From contig JAKVJJ010000005.1 in assembly GCA_022487055.1 (NCBI GenBank), forward strand, positions 1-64,000: DNA of 64,000 nt. The letters are read 5' to 3'. The notes under the pieces were generated by a model, which did not search any database, was not told where the DNA came from, and worked only from the letters and a program-made list of their open reading frames with translations. The DNA is from Oscillospiraceae bacterium (lineage in GTDB: Bacteria; Bacillota; Clostridia; Oscillospirales; Acutalibacteraceae). Every line of letters begins with the position of its first letter. Position 1 is the first letter of the stretch. Position numbers and translations under genes: made by a program. Below, piece after piece: positions 40,780 through 51,870 of the stretch.

Positions 40780-41916
40780 TTATGCCAGCAAGGACAGATT
40801 GCGGTCATTGACAAGGTCGTCCAGACCATAGCAAAAAAGTATCGAAGTGAGCCGATCCTGTTTCACAAGCTGAGAAGCTGCTGTTTTGCGGAAATAACGC
40901 AGGTCAACCATATCAATCTGGCTGTAATGTGCCAGCAGAAAAGGTGCCAGACAATTCGCATAAGAGTCCTTAACAATCAGCAAACGTTTGCCGCTGGAAT
41001 TCGGATTGCAAAGCCGCACCAGACTGTGGTTGCCATTCAGAAAGACCGGATACTGGTCTTCATTTTTTAGTTGCCCCCAGTAAAAAAGATTGTCTGATGT
41101 TTTCGCCTGCTGTCCGTCCTCACAAATTTCCACCTTTGCAGTCAGGTTTGGATTTTGCCAAACTTCCAGTGTGTCCGGCCGGGTGAACCAGAAACCGCTT
41201 TTCGCATAAGTTGTGCCGTAAAATCCACCGGAAGTGCGCACCCGAAAAGCTGCCTGTGCCATAGGATGAAAGCCCACATCACACGCAAAGGTGTCATACG
41301 CAAGGTATGCCCCGCGGCTGGTCCAGTGATGATCTGTATGATAATACAGCGGCGCATCGGCAGAATGTGAGGACAGCACCCCCGCCAGATTCACCCACTG
41401 AACCGCACCCTCCGTCTTTGCTTTGGCTTCTCCCAAAAGCTGTGCGTCCGGATAGTCTTCATGCGCATCCGGCAGTTCATCGTCCATGATGAATCCGGTT
41501 GTGGGCACTGCCATCAGATAAGCAGGCAAATGCTCTTTTTGTGAAAAATCTTTGATGCTGTCCAGATTCTGCTGAAAATTGGCCGGATTGACAGACACCG
41601 GTTTGTTGATTAGCCAGCCGTCTTTGCCAAAATAAATGCCGTTTTGGCCATTGTTGCCACAAATCAAACTGCCGTATGCATGCAGGCCAACCAACTCCCG
41701 CCGCAACGGAAAGTGGTCAGACAGATAGCTTTCCACGGTGGAAGCAAAGGTGCCATCTCCAACCGTCGCAGCGGAGAATTCCGGTGCAGGCTGCAGGGCA
41801 CGTTTCTCCTCCGCGGAAAAACTGCTTTTCGGCAGCAGCCAAAAAGTGACAGAGAAACCGAAAATCAACAGCAGAAAAATGGCAATGAGCACACGCTCCT
41901 GTTTTTGTTTCTGCAT
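40780..41916 (-). CDS. DHHW-family (AlgJ/AlgX-like) surface protein
   Basis: 378 aa. An N-terminal membrane anchor (about 9-30) and a large outer domain. LYYHTDHHWTSRGAYLAY contains the DHHW signature (catalytic-type Asp/His of the SGNH-like fold), and RLLIVKDSYANCLAPFLL is the matching Ser-containing block. In such operons this protein works with the MBOAT acyltransferase to place acyl groups on exported polysaccharide. Last gene of the four-gene operon; ATG 41916 with SD GAGGTGGG, 12 nt after the MBOAT gene. Confidence 0.87.
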   Translation of the reverse strand: MQKQKQERVLIAIFLLLIFGFSVTFWLLPKSSFSAEEKRALQPAPEFSAATVGDGTFASTVESYLSDHFPLRRELVGLHAYGSLICGNNGQNGIYFGKDGWLINKPVSVNPANFQQNLDSIKDFSQKEHLPAYLMAVPTTGFIMDDELPDAHEDYPDAQLLGEAKAKTEGAVQWVNLAGVLSSHSADAPLYYHTDHHWTSRGAYLAYDTFACDVGFHPMAQAAFRVRTSGGFYGTTYAKSGFWFTRPDTLEVWQNPNLTAKVEICEDGQQAKTSDNLFYWGQLKNEDQYPVFLNGNHSLVRLCNPNSSGKRLLIVKDSYANCLAPFLLAHYSQIDMVDLRYFRKTAASQLVKQDRLTSILFCYGLDDLVNDRNLSLLA

Positions 41917-41928
41917 AAATCCCACCTC

Positions 41929-43323
41929 TTAAAAGCGAAAATACAGGAATGGATTGTAGCTCTGACTGATGAGTGCCGCCGTACTGAGCAGCAGTGCCGC
42001 CACACAGCAGACACATTCCACCGCGCAGTGTGCCCGGCTGCCCTCTGTCCGGTCATAAAGCCTTTTTACCAGCGGCGTGCTGCCCACCGCGCCGATGATC
42101 ATAAGCGGCAAATAGGACAGAATCTGATACAGCAGTTTTCCGTCCGGCAGCAGTCCGCCAAAGCCGAACATCATCTGAAACTGCCTGCCGATGGTGCTGA
42201 AGTCCGTCAGCGCAAAGAGCATCCATCCAAAAAGGAAACTAAGTACCGCGCAAAGATGTCCCACCCAAACGGGCGCCTTTTTAAGTACCGGCTGCAAAAA
42301 AAGTTTTTCCGCGGCAAGCAGCACGAAGTAATACATACCCCAAAGCAGGAAATTCCAGTTTGCGCCGTGCCAGAAGCCAGTCAGCACCCAAACGATCAAC
42401 AAGTTGCGGATGGTCACACGCATTCCGTGCCTGCTCCCGCCCAGTGGAATGTAAACATAGTCGCGAAACCACAGGCTGAGGGAAATGTGCCATCTACGCC
42501 AGTAATCCGTGACGCTGGAAGCAATATACGGGTAATTGAAATTGATTGGAAGTTCAAATCCGAAAAGTTCGCCCAAACCGCGCGCCATATCGGAATAGCC
42601 GCTGAAATCAAAATAAATCTGCAGGGAGAAAGCCGCCGCGCCAGCCCAGGAACCAAGCAGACCGGCGGTACTGCCGGATGCTTTCACAGCGTCCCACAGC
42701 ACACCCATCTGATTTGCAATCAGCACCTTTTTGGCCAGCCCGACCAACAGCAGCCGGATTCCGCTCACAAACTGTGCGGAAGTGCAGGTACGCTCCTCAA
42801 GCTGCCCCTGTATCTGCTTATACCGCACAATCGGCCCGGCAATCATCTGTGGAAACAGCGTAATGTACACGCCAAAACGGAGAATGCTCTTTTGCGCAGG
42901 CGCATCTCCCCGGTAAATATCCGCAAGATAAGAAATCACATGAAAAGTATAGAAAGAAATTCCCAGCGGCAAAGCAATTTCGGTCTGTGCCATCCATCCC
43001 ATCCCCGGCAGCAGACGCAGAGACGCAACCAGAAAATTCGTATATTTAAAGAATACCAGCAAGCCAAGGTCAATTACAACCGCCAGCGCCAGCAGGCATT
43101 TTCGTCTGCGACTTTCCGCATTTTTGCCGATTGCCTTGCCAAAGAAAAAGTTGACCACCGTGGAAAACAGGATGAGCAGCAGAAAGCGCGGCTCGCCCCA
43201 TGCGTAAAACAGCAGATTTTCCGCCAGCAGAGGAATATTACGCCACTTTTTCGGCACCAGATAGTAAATGATCAGGGATGCCGGAAAGAACAAAAAAAGA
43301 AATGTCAAACTGGCAAAGACCAT
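41929..43323 (-). CDS. MBOAT family O-acyltransferase (AlgI/DltB-like)
   Basis: 464 aa, about ten membrane segments. Conserved DFSGYSDMARGL, SVTDYWRRWHISLSLWFRDYVYIPLGG and VWVLTGFWHGANWNFLLWG (the catalytic His region) identify the AlgI/DltB group. It moves acyl groups across the membrane to an outside acceptor. It lies between the DUF4358 lipoprotein and the DHHW protein. No dltA/dltC genes are present, so surface-glycan acetylation is more likely than teichoic-acid alanylation. Confidence 0.93.
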   Translation of the reverse strand: MVFASLTFLFLFFPASLIIYYLVPKKWRNIPLLAENLLFYAWGEPRFLLLILFSTVVNFFFGKAIGKNAESRRRKCLLALAVVIDLGLLVFFKYTNFLVASLRLLPGMGWMAQTEIALPLGISFYTFHVISYLADIYRGDAPAQKSILRFGVYITLFPQMIAGPIVRYKQIQGQLEERTCTSAQFVSGIRLLLVGLAKKVLIANQMGVLWDAVKASGSTAGLLGSWAGAAAFSLQIYFDFSGYSDMARGLGELFGFELPINFNYPYIASSVTDYWRRWHISLSLWFRDYVYIPLGGSRHGMRVTIRNLLIVWVLTGFWHGANWNFLLWGMYYFVLLAAEKLFLQPVLKKAPVWVGHLCAVLSFLFGWMLFALTDFSTIGRQFQMMFGFGGLLPDGKLLYQILSYLPLMIIGAVGSTPLVKRLYDRTEGSRAHCAVECVCCVAALLLSTAALISQSYNPFLYFRF

Positions 43324-43336
43324 TTTGTCGCACCGC

Positions 43337-43822
43337 CTAACCCATCAGGCCGGAAATCAGGTCTTTGGCCTTCTGATTGTCAGCGGAAATGCAGAGCGCA
43401 ACCAATGTCCCTTTTTGCTCCAAAACAGCAGAACTCAGTTTCGGCACCTCTGCCGGTTTATAGTCCGCATAGCTGTCTTTCTGCACTTTCACAAAGGCTT
43501 CCGCCTTGCCTTTAATCTCCTGCGCTGCCTTATCGTCTTTCGCCTGAAAGACAGCAATCTCCTCCGCCGTAGCACCGGTGCCAACATAAACGTCCACAGA
43601 CTTGACTTGCGCCGCCGTCACACCGTAACGTTTCTCTGCTGCCGCTGTGCTGATTTCTGACAGTTGATCAGTAAATTTCGCGGAGAATTTGATTTTACTT
43701 GAAATGGATTTGGTATCCGCCGGAACCGTTGGCAATGCCGTATTTCCGCTTTCTCCGCAGCCGGTTGCCAAACAGGCAGTTGCCACACAAACCAACAGCA
43801 CCGAAATGATTTTCTTTAACAT
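43337..43822 (-). CDS. DUF4358 lipoprotein
   Basis: 161 aa. Signal peptide with lipobox LATGC (Cys about residue 21); the rest matches DUF4358 (YGVTAAQVKSVDVYVGTGATAEEIAVF, KAEAFVKVQKDSYADY). The family often lies beside MBOAT/DHHW genes in Clostridia; its function is unknown. ATG 43822 with SD GAGGGGTG. Second gene of the operon. Confidence 0.85.
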   Translation of the reverse strand: MLKKIISVLLVCVATACLATGCGESGNTALPTVPADTKSISSKIKFSAKFTDQLSEISTAAAEKRYGVTAAQVKSVDVYVGTGATAEEIAVFQAKDDKAAQEIKGKAEAFVKVQKDSYADYKPAEVPKLSSAVLEQKGTLVALCISADNQKAKDLISGLMG

Positions 43823-43836
43823 ACAAACTACACCCC

Positions 43837-44667
43837 TCAGCAATGTTTTTTCAAATAGTCGGCCCAAATACCGCAATACTTACGGTTCAGATGAATGCCG
43901 TCCTCTGCCGCATCATTGGGCAGGCAGCCATCCGCATCTTTCATTACGGACGCAGCATCCAGATAAACAGCTCCCTCCTGCTTTGCCAGCTTTTGCAACA
44001 GAGCATTGTATTCTTCAATGCGCCGGTTGTTTTCCTGATCAACATTTCGTTGGGACACTGCTGCGGAAACCGGAAGAATGGACTGAATATAAACTTTGGC
44101 GCCCGGCTGTACTTTCTTTACATAATCGACAAGTTTCGCATAAGCATTATAAAACGCCTGTGTGCTGCCCCAGCCAAGCTCGTTTTCGCCAAACTCCAGC
44201 AGCACCTTGCTATACTTTTTGCTGCCCAGCGCCTGCATCACCGGCTGTGTTCCGCCTGCTGCAGTTTTGGTAAACGCCGTCTGCACGGTCAGTCCGACTC
44301 TGGCGTAAAAATCTGCTTCCGGCAACACATCCTGCATAGCAAGACCTTCCACACAGGAATTGCCGACAAGTGCGGCCCCTTTCAGTCCACCGGCAGCCGT
44401 TGGAGCCGCAGATACTGCCGCCGGTTTGGCTTTCACGGACGATGCCTTTTTCTGCACCGCGGAAGGCACAGAAGCAGAGGAAACAGCCGTCATCCTGCTG
44501 CTCACTGCCACAGAAGAAACCGACGCAGCAGAGGAACCTGTGGTTGCCTCTGCTGAAGCTGAAACAGCAGCCTTATGAAAATCAGAACTGTTGCTCAGCA
44601 TTATGACACTGGCAATGGCAGCTACCGCTAACACGCCGACACACACAAAACGATTCGGAACTTTCAA
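43837..44667 (-). CDS. Membrane-anchored SGNH/GDSL hydrolase
   Basis: 276 aa. An N-terminal membrane segment (about 7-24), a Ser/Ala/Val-rich linker to about residue 105, then an SGNH domain: ALVGNSCVEGL (block I, Ser nucleophile in a GNS rather than GDS context), LLEFGENELGWG (block III-like, GENE) and AAEDGIHLNRKYCG (block V, Asp/His). Likely an outer-face acyl-esterase or transferase acting with the downstream MBOAT/DHHW proteins. I chose TTG 44667 with SD AAAGAGGG; the open frame extends to 44748 but passes through a hairpin (about 44693-44722). Confidence 0.8.
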   Translation of the reverse strand: MKVPNRFVCVGVLAVAAIASVIMLSNSSDFHKAAVSASAEATTGSSAASVSSVAVSSRMTAVSSASVPSAVQKKASSVKAKPAAVSAAPTAAGGLKGAALVGNSCVEGLAMQDVLPEADFYARVGLTVQTAFTKTAAGGTQPVMQALGSKKYSKVLLEFGENELGWGSTQAFYNAYAKLVDYVKKVQPGAKVYIQSILPVSAAVSQRNVDQENNRRIEEYNALLQKLAKQEGAVYLDAASVMKDADGCLPNDAAEDGIHLNRKYCGIWADYLKKHC

Positions 44668-44834
44668 ATTGCAAACCCTCTTTACATATATACAGCCCGG
44701 CCAACGGTCAGCCAGGCTGTTAATCATTCTATATATTGAGGCTACCACGTCGGCACCGTGATGTCAACATGGTTATCTGACTTGTAATGGAAGATTACCA
44801 AGTTGTAAACAGGGTATGCGGTGAAAAAAACATT

Positions 44835-46202
<1,368 letters not shown>

Positions 46203-46235
46203 CTAATAATACACTTGCAGAATTTTTACCCTATG

Positions 46236-46264
46236 ATTGTAACGGAAACCTCTGTGGTTTGCAA
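46236..46264 (-). promoter_or_regulatory. Promoter of the GH1 gene
   Basis: On the minus strand, -35 TTGCAA (46259-46264), 17-bp spacer, -10 TACAAT (46236-46241). The rest of the 298-nt divergent spacer holds a TATAAT near 46415 for the opposite operon, without a clear -35, suggesting that operon needs an activator. Confidence 0.6.
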
Positions 46265-46482
46265 GCGGACAAAGACAAGTTTTTCGTCTATTCTTGTCGG
46301 CACATGGAATAAGTTACACATATCCCTGCCAGACATCTGATAATTCATGTGAAAAATAGATGAAATGCAATATGTTTCTAAGAATATTATCATTTTAGCT
46401 GCCCCGCTTTGCCCGTATAATGGAAACAGACAGGCGGAGAACTGGAATCTGCCTGACAAGATTATAGGAGGTAGTTGTAATT

Positions 46483-47775
46483 ATGAAAAAAGCTCTGGCA
46501 GCAGTTCTGGCGGGTGCAATGCTCACCGCCGGCCTGACAGGATGCGGTGGAACAGCAGCATCCAGCACAGCAGCATCAGCAACAAAAAGTGGCACAAGCT
46601 CCGCCGCATCCACTGCAAGTAAAGAAGATGAGGCACTCACCTGCACCATGAACGTCTGGGGCCCTGCAGAAGATCAGGCCGCTGACAAAGGCAAATGGCT
46701 GCCCACCATGTGTGAGGATTTCAAAAAACAGCATCCGAAGTGGAACATCACCTTTAAGTATTCCGCCTGCAGTGAAGGCGACGCAGGCAAGACCGTCACA
46801 CAGGATCCGTCCGCGGCCGGTGATGTGTATTTCTTCGCCAATGACCAGCTCAACACTCTGATTGCTGCCAATGCGCTCTCACAGCTCGGCGGCTCCACAG
46901 TGGATGAAATCAAGGCAAACTGTTCCAAGGAAATCATCGATTCCGTTACCGTGAAAGACGGCATCTATGGTGTTCCATTCACCACCAATACATGGTTTAT
47001 GTACTACAATAAGAGCAAATTTACACAGGATGACGTTAAGAGCCTTGACAAGATGCTGAAGAAAGCAAAAGTTTCCTTCCCGCTGTCCAATTCCTGGTAT
47101 TTGCCTTCCTTCTACCTTGCAAACGGCTGCACCATGTTCGGCAAGGATGGCAAGGATGAGTCCGCCGGCATTCAGTTCGGTGGTGACAAGGGCACCGCAG
47201 TTACCAAATATTTGGCCACGCTGGTGAAAAACCCGAACTTCGTCAATGATGCAGACGGTTCCGGACTTGCCGGTCTGCGTGACGGCAGCATTTCCGCCAT
47301 CTTCTCCGGTTCTTGGGACGCAGCCGCTGTGAAGGAAGCATTGGGCAGCAATTACGGTGCCGCTTCCCTGCCGACTGTCAACATCGGCGGCAGCGACAAA
47401 CAGCTTCTGAGTTTCTCCGGCTCCAAGGCAATCGGTGTTAACCCCAACACCAAAAACCCGCAGGTCGCCGTGGCTTTGGCAAAGTATCTCGGCAGTGCTG
47501 ATGCACAGCGCAGCCATTACAAGCTCCGCAGTGTTGTTCCCTGCAGCACAGAAGTCCTCAAAGACTCCAACGTGCAGGCCGACATCATGGTCATGGCACA
47601 AAATAACACTTTCCAGAAGACCTCCGTCATTCAGCCTTTCGTTGCTGCTATGAACAACTTCTGGACTCCTGCCGAAAATTTCGGCAAAGCCCTCATCAGC
47701 AAGCAAATCACCACAGACAATGCCGCCGCCAAAACAGAGGCACTGAACAAAGCGCTTGCAAATCCGGTTTCCTGA
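46483..47775 (+). CDS. Maltodextrin-type ABC substrate-binding lipoprotein
   Basis: 430 aa. Lipobox LTAGLTGC (Cys about residue 22), Ser/Ala/Thr-rich linker, then a family-1 binding fold similar to MalE/MdxE (MNVWGPAEDQAADKGKWLP, VYFFANDQLNTL, GVPFTTNTWFMYYNKS, FSGSWDAAAVKEALG, AIGVNPNTKNPQVAVALAKYL). SD AGGAGGT. First gene of an operon with MalF, MalG and an amylase, so the ligand is probably a malto-oligosaccharide. Confidence 0.92.
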   Translation: MKKALAAVLAGAMLTAGLTGCGGTAASSTAASATKSGTSSAASTASKEDEALTCTMNVWGPAEDQAADKGKWLPTMCEDFKKQHPKWNITFKYSACSEGDAGKTVTQDPSAAGDVYFFANDQLNTLIAANALSQLGGSTVDEIKANCSKEIIDSVTVKDGIYGVPFTTNTWFMYYNKSKFTQDDVKSLDKMLKKAKVSFPLSNSWYLPSFYLANGCTMFGKDGKDESAGIQFGGDKGTAVTKYLATLVKNPNFVNDADGSGLAGLRDGSISAIFSGSWDAAAVKEALGSNYGAASLPTVNIGGSDKQLLSFSGSKAIGVNPNTKNPQVAVALAKYLGSADAQRSHYKLRSVVPCSTEVLKDSNVQADIMVMAQNNTFQKTSVIQPFVAAMNNFWTPAENFGKALISKQITTDNAAAKTEALNKALANPVS

Positions 47776-47883
47776 GTTTCCTCTGAGCCATCCTTTTCAT
47801 TTTTTCTCACTCCCATTGATGCTGGCCGGGGTTCCGGTCAGCATTTTATTTTTCAAATTATAAATCAGAACGGAGGAATTATT

Positions 47884-49290
47884 GTGGAACAGGTTTCTGC
47901 ACCGGCACTGCACAGCAGGAAAAAGAAAGCCGGTAAAATAAACCACTTTGCCACACCGTGGACGCTGAAAAACGCCGCTGCCAAAGGGGACTGGAAAACC
48001 CGGCTCTCCTTTCTCATCATGGGCTTCGGAAATTTTGCGCACAAGCAGATTGTAAAAGGTGCCGTCTTTCTTGCCGGTGAGGCTGCTTTTATTGGGTTCA
48101 TGCTGGCTTCCGGCGGGCATGCCATGTCAATGCTGCTCTCACTCGGCGGCAAAGCCCAGCAAAAAGTATGGAATGAAGCAAAAGGCATTTATGAATACGC
48201 GGCAGGCGACAATTCTCTGCTCATTCTGCTTTATGGCATTGCTTCCATCGCCATTGTTGTGCTGTTTGCCCTGCTCTGGCTCGCATCGGTGAAAAGCTGC
48301 TACAAGGCACAGTATCAGCAGGAACACGGCAAGCATGTGAACAGTTTTGCAGACGATGTTAAAGACTTATTTGACACCAACCTGCAGGGACTGCTCATGC
48401 CGCTGCCGCTCATCGGTATCTTTGCCTTCACGCTGCTGCCGCTGATTTTTATGATTAGCATGGCTTTTACCAACTATAGCCGGGAGGGTGACCACCTCAT
48501 CCTCTTTAACTGGGTCGGTCTGCAGAACTTCGGCCGGGTGCTGAGCTTTGGCGGAAATATCGGTAAAACTTTCTGGTCAGTGCTTGGCTGGACACTCATT
48601 TGGGCTGTGCTGGCTACTTTTCTCAACTACATACTCGGCATGATTCTTGCCCTGATTATCAACCGCAAGGACACAAAGATAAAGGGTTTCTGGCGCTTCT
48701 GCTTTGTGCTTTCCGTCGCAGTGCCGCAGTTCGTTTCCCTGCTTATCATGCGCACCATGCTGCAACCAAATGGTGCCGTAAATGTCCTGCTGCAGGAAGC
48801 GGGACTCATCAGCAGTCCTTTGCCGTTTTTCACAGATGCCACATGGGCGCGGGCGACCGTCATTATCATTAATCTCTGGGTTGGCATTCCGTTCACCATG
48901 CTGCAGGTCACAGGCATTTTACAGAATATTCCAAAAGAACTGTATGAAGCCGCGAAAGTTGACGGTGCAAACAGTGTAGTTATCTTCTTTAAAATCACGC
49001 TGCCCTATATGCTCTTTGTCACCACACCTTATCTTATCACCACTTTTACCGGCAATATTAACAACTTCAATGTCATTTACCTGCTCTCCGGCGGTGACCC
49101 GGTGCCGGTTGGCATGACCGCAGGCAAAACCGATTTGCTGGTAACATGGCTTTACAAGCTGACAGTCGACCAGCAGTTCTATGACCTGGCATCCGTTATT
49201 GGTATTTTGACCTTTGTGATTATGATGGTCGTGGCACTGGTGACTTATCACAGAAGCGGCTCCTACAACAATGAGGAGGCATTCCGATAA
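47884..49290 (+). CDS. Maltodextrin ABC permease, MalF type
   Basis: 468 aa. An extended N-terminal region with two extra membrane segments (about 52-75 and 110-135) precedes the six-segment core, as in Gram-positive MdxF proteins. EAA loop EAAKVDGANSVVIFFKITLPYML; GDPVPVGMTAGKTDLLVTWLYKLT is the conserved region near the C-terminus. GTG start with SD ACGGAGG. The stop overlaps the malG start by one base. Confidence 0.92.
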   Translation: MEQVSAPALHSRKKKAGKINHFATPWTLKNAAAKGDWKTRLSFLIMGFGNFAHKQIVKGAVFLAGEAAFIGFMLASGGHAMSMLLSLGGKAQQKVWNEAKGIYEYAAGDNSLLILLYGIASIAIVVLFALLWLASVKSCYKAQYQQEHGKHVNSFADDVKDLFDTNLQGLLMPLPLIGIFAFTLLPLIFMISMAFTNYSREGDHLILFNWVGLQNFGRVLSFGGNIGKTFWSVLGWTLIWAVLATFLNYILGMILALIINRKDTKIKGFWRFCFVLSVAVPQFVSLLIMRTMLQPNGAVNVLLQEAGLISSPLPFFTDATWARATVIIINLWVGIPFTMLQVTGILQNIPKELYEAAKVDGANSVVIFFKITLPYMLFVTTPYLITTFTGNINNFNVIYLLSGGDPVPVGMTAGKTDLLVTWLYKLTVDQQFYDLASVIGILTFVIMMVVALVTYHRSGSYNNEEAFR

Positions 49291-50150
49291 TGAAAAAGAA
49301 AAGAAGCGTAAGCCGTCACGCAGTGAACTGGTTTGTCCACATTTTTCTTGCCCTGCTGGCTATCATCTGGGTGTTCCCGATTTTCTGGGTTATCCTTACC
49401 AGCTTCCGTGCGGAAAAAGGCTCCTATATCTCGACTTTCTTTCCAAAGAGCTACACCACCGCAAATTATGTGAAGCTTTTTACAGACACGCAGGTGCTCA
49501 ATTTCCCGCGGATGTTTATGAACACACTGATTGTTGCAATCTTTACCTGCATTATTTCCACTTTCTTTATTCTGTCCATCGCCTATTGTATGTCACGGCT
49601 TCGTTTCCGTCTGCGCAAGCCTTTCATGAATGTGGCTATGGTGCTGACCATGTTCCCGGGCTTCATGTCCATGATTGCCGTGTATTTCATTCTGAAAGCC
49701 GTCGGCCTGTCAGAGGGTTCCATGATTCTTGTGGCGCTGGTGCTGGTCTATTCCGGTGGCTCCGGCCTGACTTTCTATATTGCCAAAGGCTTCTTTGACA
49801 CCATCCCGACTTCTCTGGATGAAGCGGGTTATTTGGACGGATGTACCCGCTGGAATGTCTTTACGAAAATCACGATTCCGCTGAGCAAACCTATCATTGT
49901 TTATACCATCTTGCAGAGCTTTCTGGCACCGTGGCTCGATTTTATCTTTGCCAAGGTTATCTGCCGCGCCAATGCCGATTACTATACGGTTTCCATCGGC
50001 TTATGGAAGATGCTTGAAAAAGAAAACATTGATAATTGGTACACCTGCTTTGCTGCCGGTGCTGTGTGCGTGTCCATCCCGATTGCCATTCTGTTCATTG
50101 TGATTCAGCGTTACTACGCTGACGGCATGGCAGGAGCTGTGAAAGGATGA
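49290..50150 (+). CDS. Maltodextrin ABC permease, MalG type
   Basis: 286 aa, six membrane segments, EAA loop DEAGYLDGCTRWNVFTKITIPLSKP and C-terminal QRYYADGMAGAVKG. Partner of the MalF-type permease. Starts on the overlap TAATG with malF and ends overlapping the amylase start by 4 bp, so the three genes are translationally linked. Confidence 0.93.
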   Translation: MKKKRSVSRHAVNWFVHIFLALLAIIWVFPIFWVILTSFRAEKGSYISTFFPKSYTTANYVKLFTDTQVLNFPRMFMNTLIVAIFTCIISTFFILSIAYCMSRLRFRLRKPFMNVAMVLTMFPGFMSMIAVYFILKAVGLSEGSMILVALVLVYSGGSGLTFYIAKGFFDTIPTSLDEAGYLDGCTRWNVFTKITIPLSKPIIVYTILQSFLAPWLDFIFAKVICRANADYYTVSIGLWKMLEKENIDNWYTCFAAGAVCVSIPIAILFIVIQRYYADGMAGAVKG

Positions 50151-51739
50151 ACCGGCGGATGAAGCAGATACTCTGCGCTGCACTGGCTGGCACATTGCTG
50201 CTAAGCGGATGCGGCAGCAATGCTTCCCAGACAAAGGCGGCCGCTGTCACCACACCGGATGACAATTACCGCACCTACTGTGAAGTGTTTGTGCGCTCCT
50301 ACAGTGACGGAAACAGTGACGGCATTGGTGACCTGAAAGGTCTGACACAGAAGCTCGGTTATCTTTCCGAGACCGGCTTTACCGGTGTGTGGCTCATGCC
50401 CATCTGCAAAAGTCCCAGTTACCACAAATATGACGTCACGGACTACTGCAGCATTGATCCTGAATACGGCACCATGAAAGACTTTGAAACTTTTTTGGCC
50501 GCCGCACACAAGAAGGGCATTCGCGTGATTCTGGATTTTGTAATGAATCATACGTCTTCCCAGCACCCGTGGTTCCAGCAGGCAGTCACCTATCTGAAAA
50601 GTCTGCCAAAAGGTGCAAAACCGGACAGCAGCAAATGTCCTTATGTGGCTTACTACAATTTTCACCGTGCTAATGAACCGCAGGCAAATGACCGACTGCT
50701 TGCCGGAACGGAGTGGGCCTATGAAGGCGTGTTCAGCAGTCATATGCCAGACTTGAATCTCAGCAATCCTGCCGTGAAAAAAGAGATGGAAAAGGCGGCA
50801 GGCTTCTGGCTCAGCAAAGGTGTAGACGGATTTCGGTTAGATGCTGCCAAGGAATACTTCAGCGGTAATTCGGAAAAGAGCACCGAGGTGCTGCGCTGGT
50901 TCACGAAGTATGTGAAATCGCGGAAAAAGAATGCTTATCTGGTTGCGGAAGTCTGGGATACCCTGCCCGAGATACAGGGATACTATAAAAGCGGCATTGA
51001 CAGTATTTTCAACTATCCCTTTGGGGACAGCTCCGGCCAAATTATCAAAACAGTTAACAGCGGCAATGCGCTGGCAGCACAGAAATACGTTAAGAACCTT
51101 ATTTCCGCGCAGGATTACCTTGCACAGGCAAATCCCAACATGATTGACGCGCCGTTTTTAAGCAACCATGATGTTGGCCGCATTGCCGGTTTTGTCGGCG
51201 GTGACGAGGCAAAGTGTAAGCTTGCCGGTGCCATGAATCTGACCATGAGCGGCAGTGCCTTTGTGTATTACGGCGAGGAACTGGGCATGAAAGGAAGCGG
51301 CGATGATCCAAGCAAACGTGCGCCGATGTACTGGGACACCAAGGCTTCCGGCGGCATGACACAACCTCCGCCCGGCTGCACGGTGCCGCAGCATCCTTTC
51401 GGCAGTTACGCACAGCAGGAAACAGATTCAAATTCCGTTTATCAGTATTACCGGAAAGCAATCGCTTTACGTACAAAGTACCCGGAAGTCGCGCGCGGTA
51501 AAGTTTCCGCTGTCTCTGCACTTTCTTCCGGCAGCGTCTGTGCCGTCCGAAAACGCTGGAAGCAGGAATCCTGTGTCATTCTTTACAACATCGGTCCGTC
51601 GAGCGTCAAAGTTCCGCTGACTTCTTCCGATGCTTCTTCCCTGCATCTGCAGGATTTTCTGGTAACCGGAAAAGACACCGTTACCCAAAGCGGCAAAGAG
51701 CTGGTCATGCCTCCCCTGAGTGTGGCAGTCCTAAAATAA
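50147..51739 (+). CDS. Extracellular alpha-amylase family (GH13) lipoprotein
   Basis: 530 aa. Signal peptide and lipobox LLLSGC (Cys about residue 22) place it on the outer face. GH13 regions: DFVMNH (I), GFRLDAAKEYF (II, nucleophile Asp), LVAEVWDT (III, acid/base Glu) and FLSNHDVGR (IV, transition-state Asp) are all present, followed by a C-terminal beta domain. It would cut starch or maltodextrin at the surface for import by the upstream permeases. Starts on the malG stop (ATGA). Confidence 0.93.
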   Translation: MNRRMKQILCAALAGTLLLSGCGSNASQTKAAAVTTPDDNYRTYCEVFVRSYSDGNSDGIGDLKGLTQKLGYLSETGFTGVWLMPICKSPSYHKYDVTDYCSIDPEYGTMKDFETFLAAAHKKGIRVILDFVMNHTSSQHPWFQQAVTYLKSLPKGAKPDSSKCPYVAYYNFHRANEPQANDRLLAGTEWAYEGVFSSHMPDLNLSNPAVKKEMEKAAGFWLSKGVDGFRLDAAKEYFSGNSEKSTEVLRWFTKYVKSRKKNAYLVAEVWDTLPEIQGYYKSGIDSIFNYPFGDSSGQIIKTVNSGNALAAQKYVKNLISAQDYLAQANPNMIDAPFLSNHDVGRIAGFVGGDEAKCKLAGAMNLTMSGSAFVYYGEELGMKGSGDDPSKRAPMYWDTKASGGMTQPPPGCTVPQHPFGSYAQQETDSNSVYQYYRKAIALRTKYPEVARGKVSAVSALSSGSVCAVRKRWKQESCVILYNIGPSSVKVPLTSSDASSLHLQDFLVTGKDTVTQSGKELVMPPLSVAVLK

Positions 51740-51763
51740 ATCGGATAACAAGTTCCTCCTTGA

Positions 51764-51791
51764 GCCCCGCTTTTACAGATAAGAGCGGGGC
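51764..51791 (+). terminator. Hairpin at the end of the maltodextrin operon
   Basis: GCCCCGCTTTT pairs with AAGAGCGGGGC; the T run after it is weak (CATTTGT), so termination may be partial. Confidence 0.5.
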
Positions 51792-51870
51792 CATTTGTGC
51801 GATACTCCTGTATTTTCCTACTGCCTGTGTTATACTGATAGTAAGTTCGTATAGAGGGGGATTGCTTGCT

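Noticed and set aside
41644..43515. 623-aa plus-strand ORF
   Set aside because: Antisense to the MBOAT and DHHW genes; very Gln/His/Arg/Pro-rich composition typical of shadow frames.
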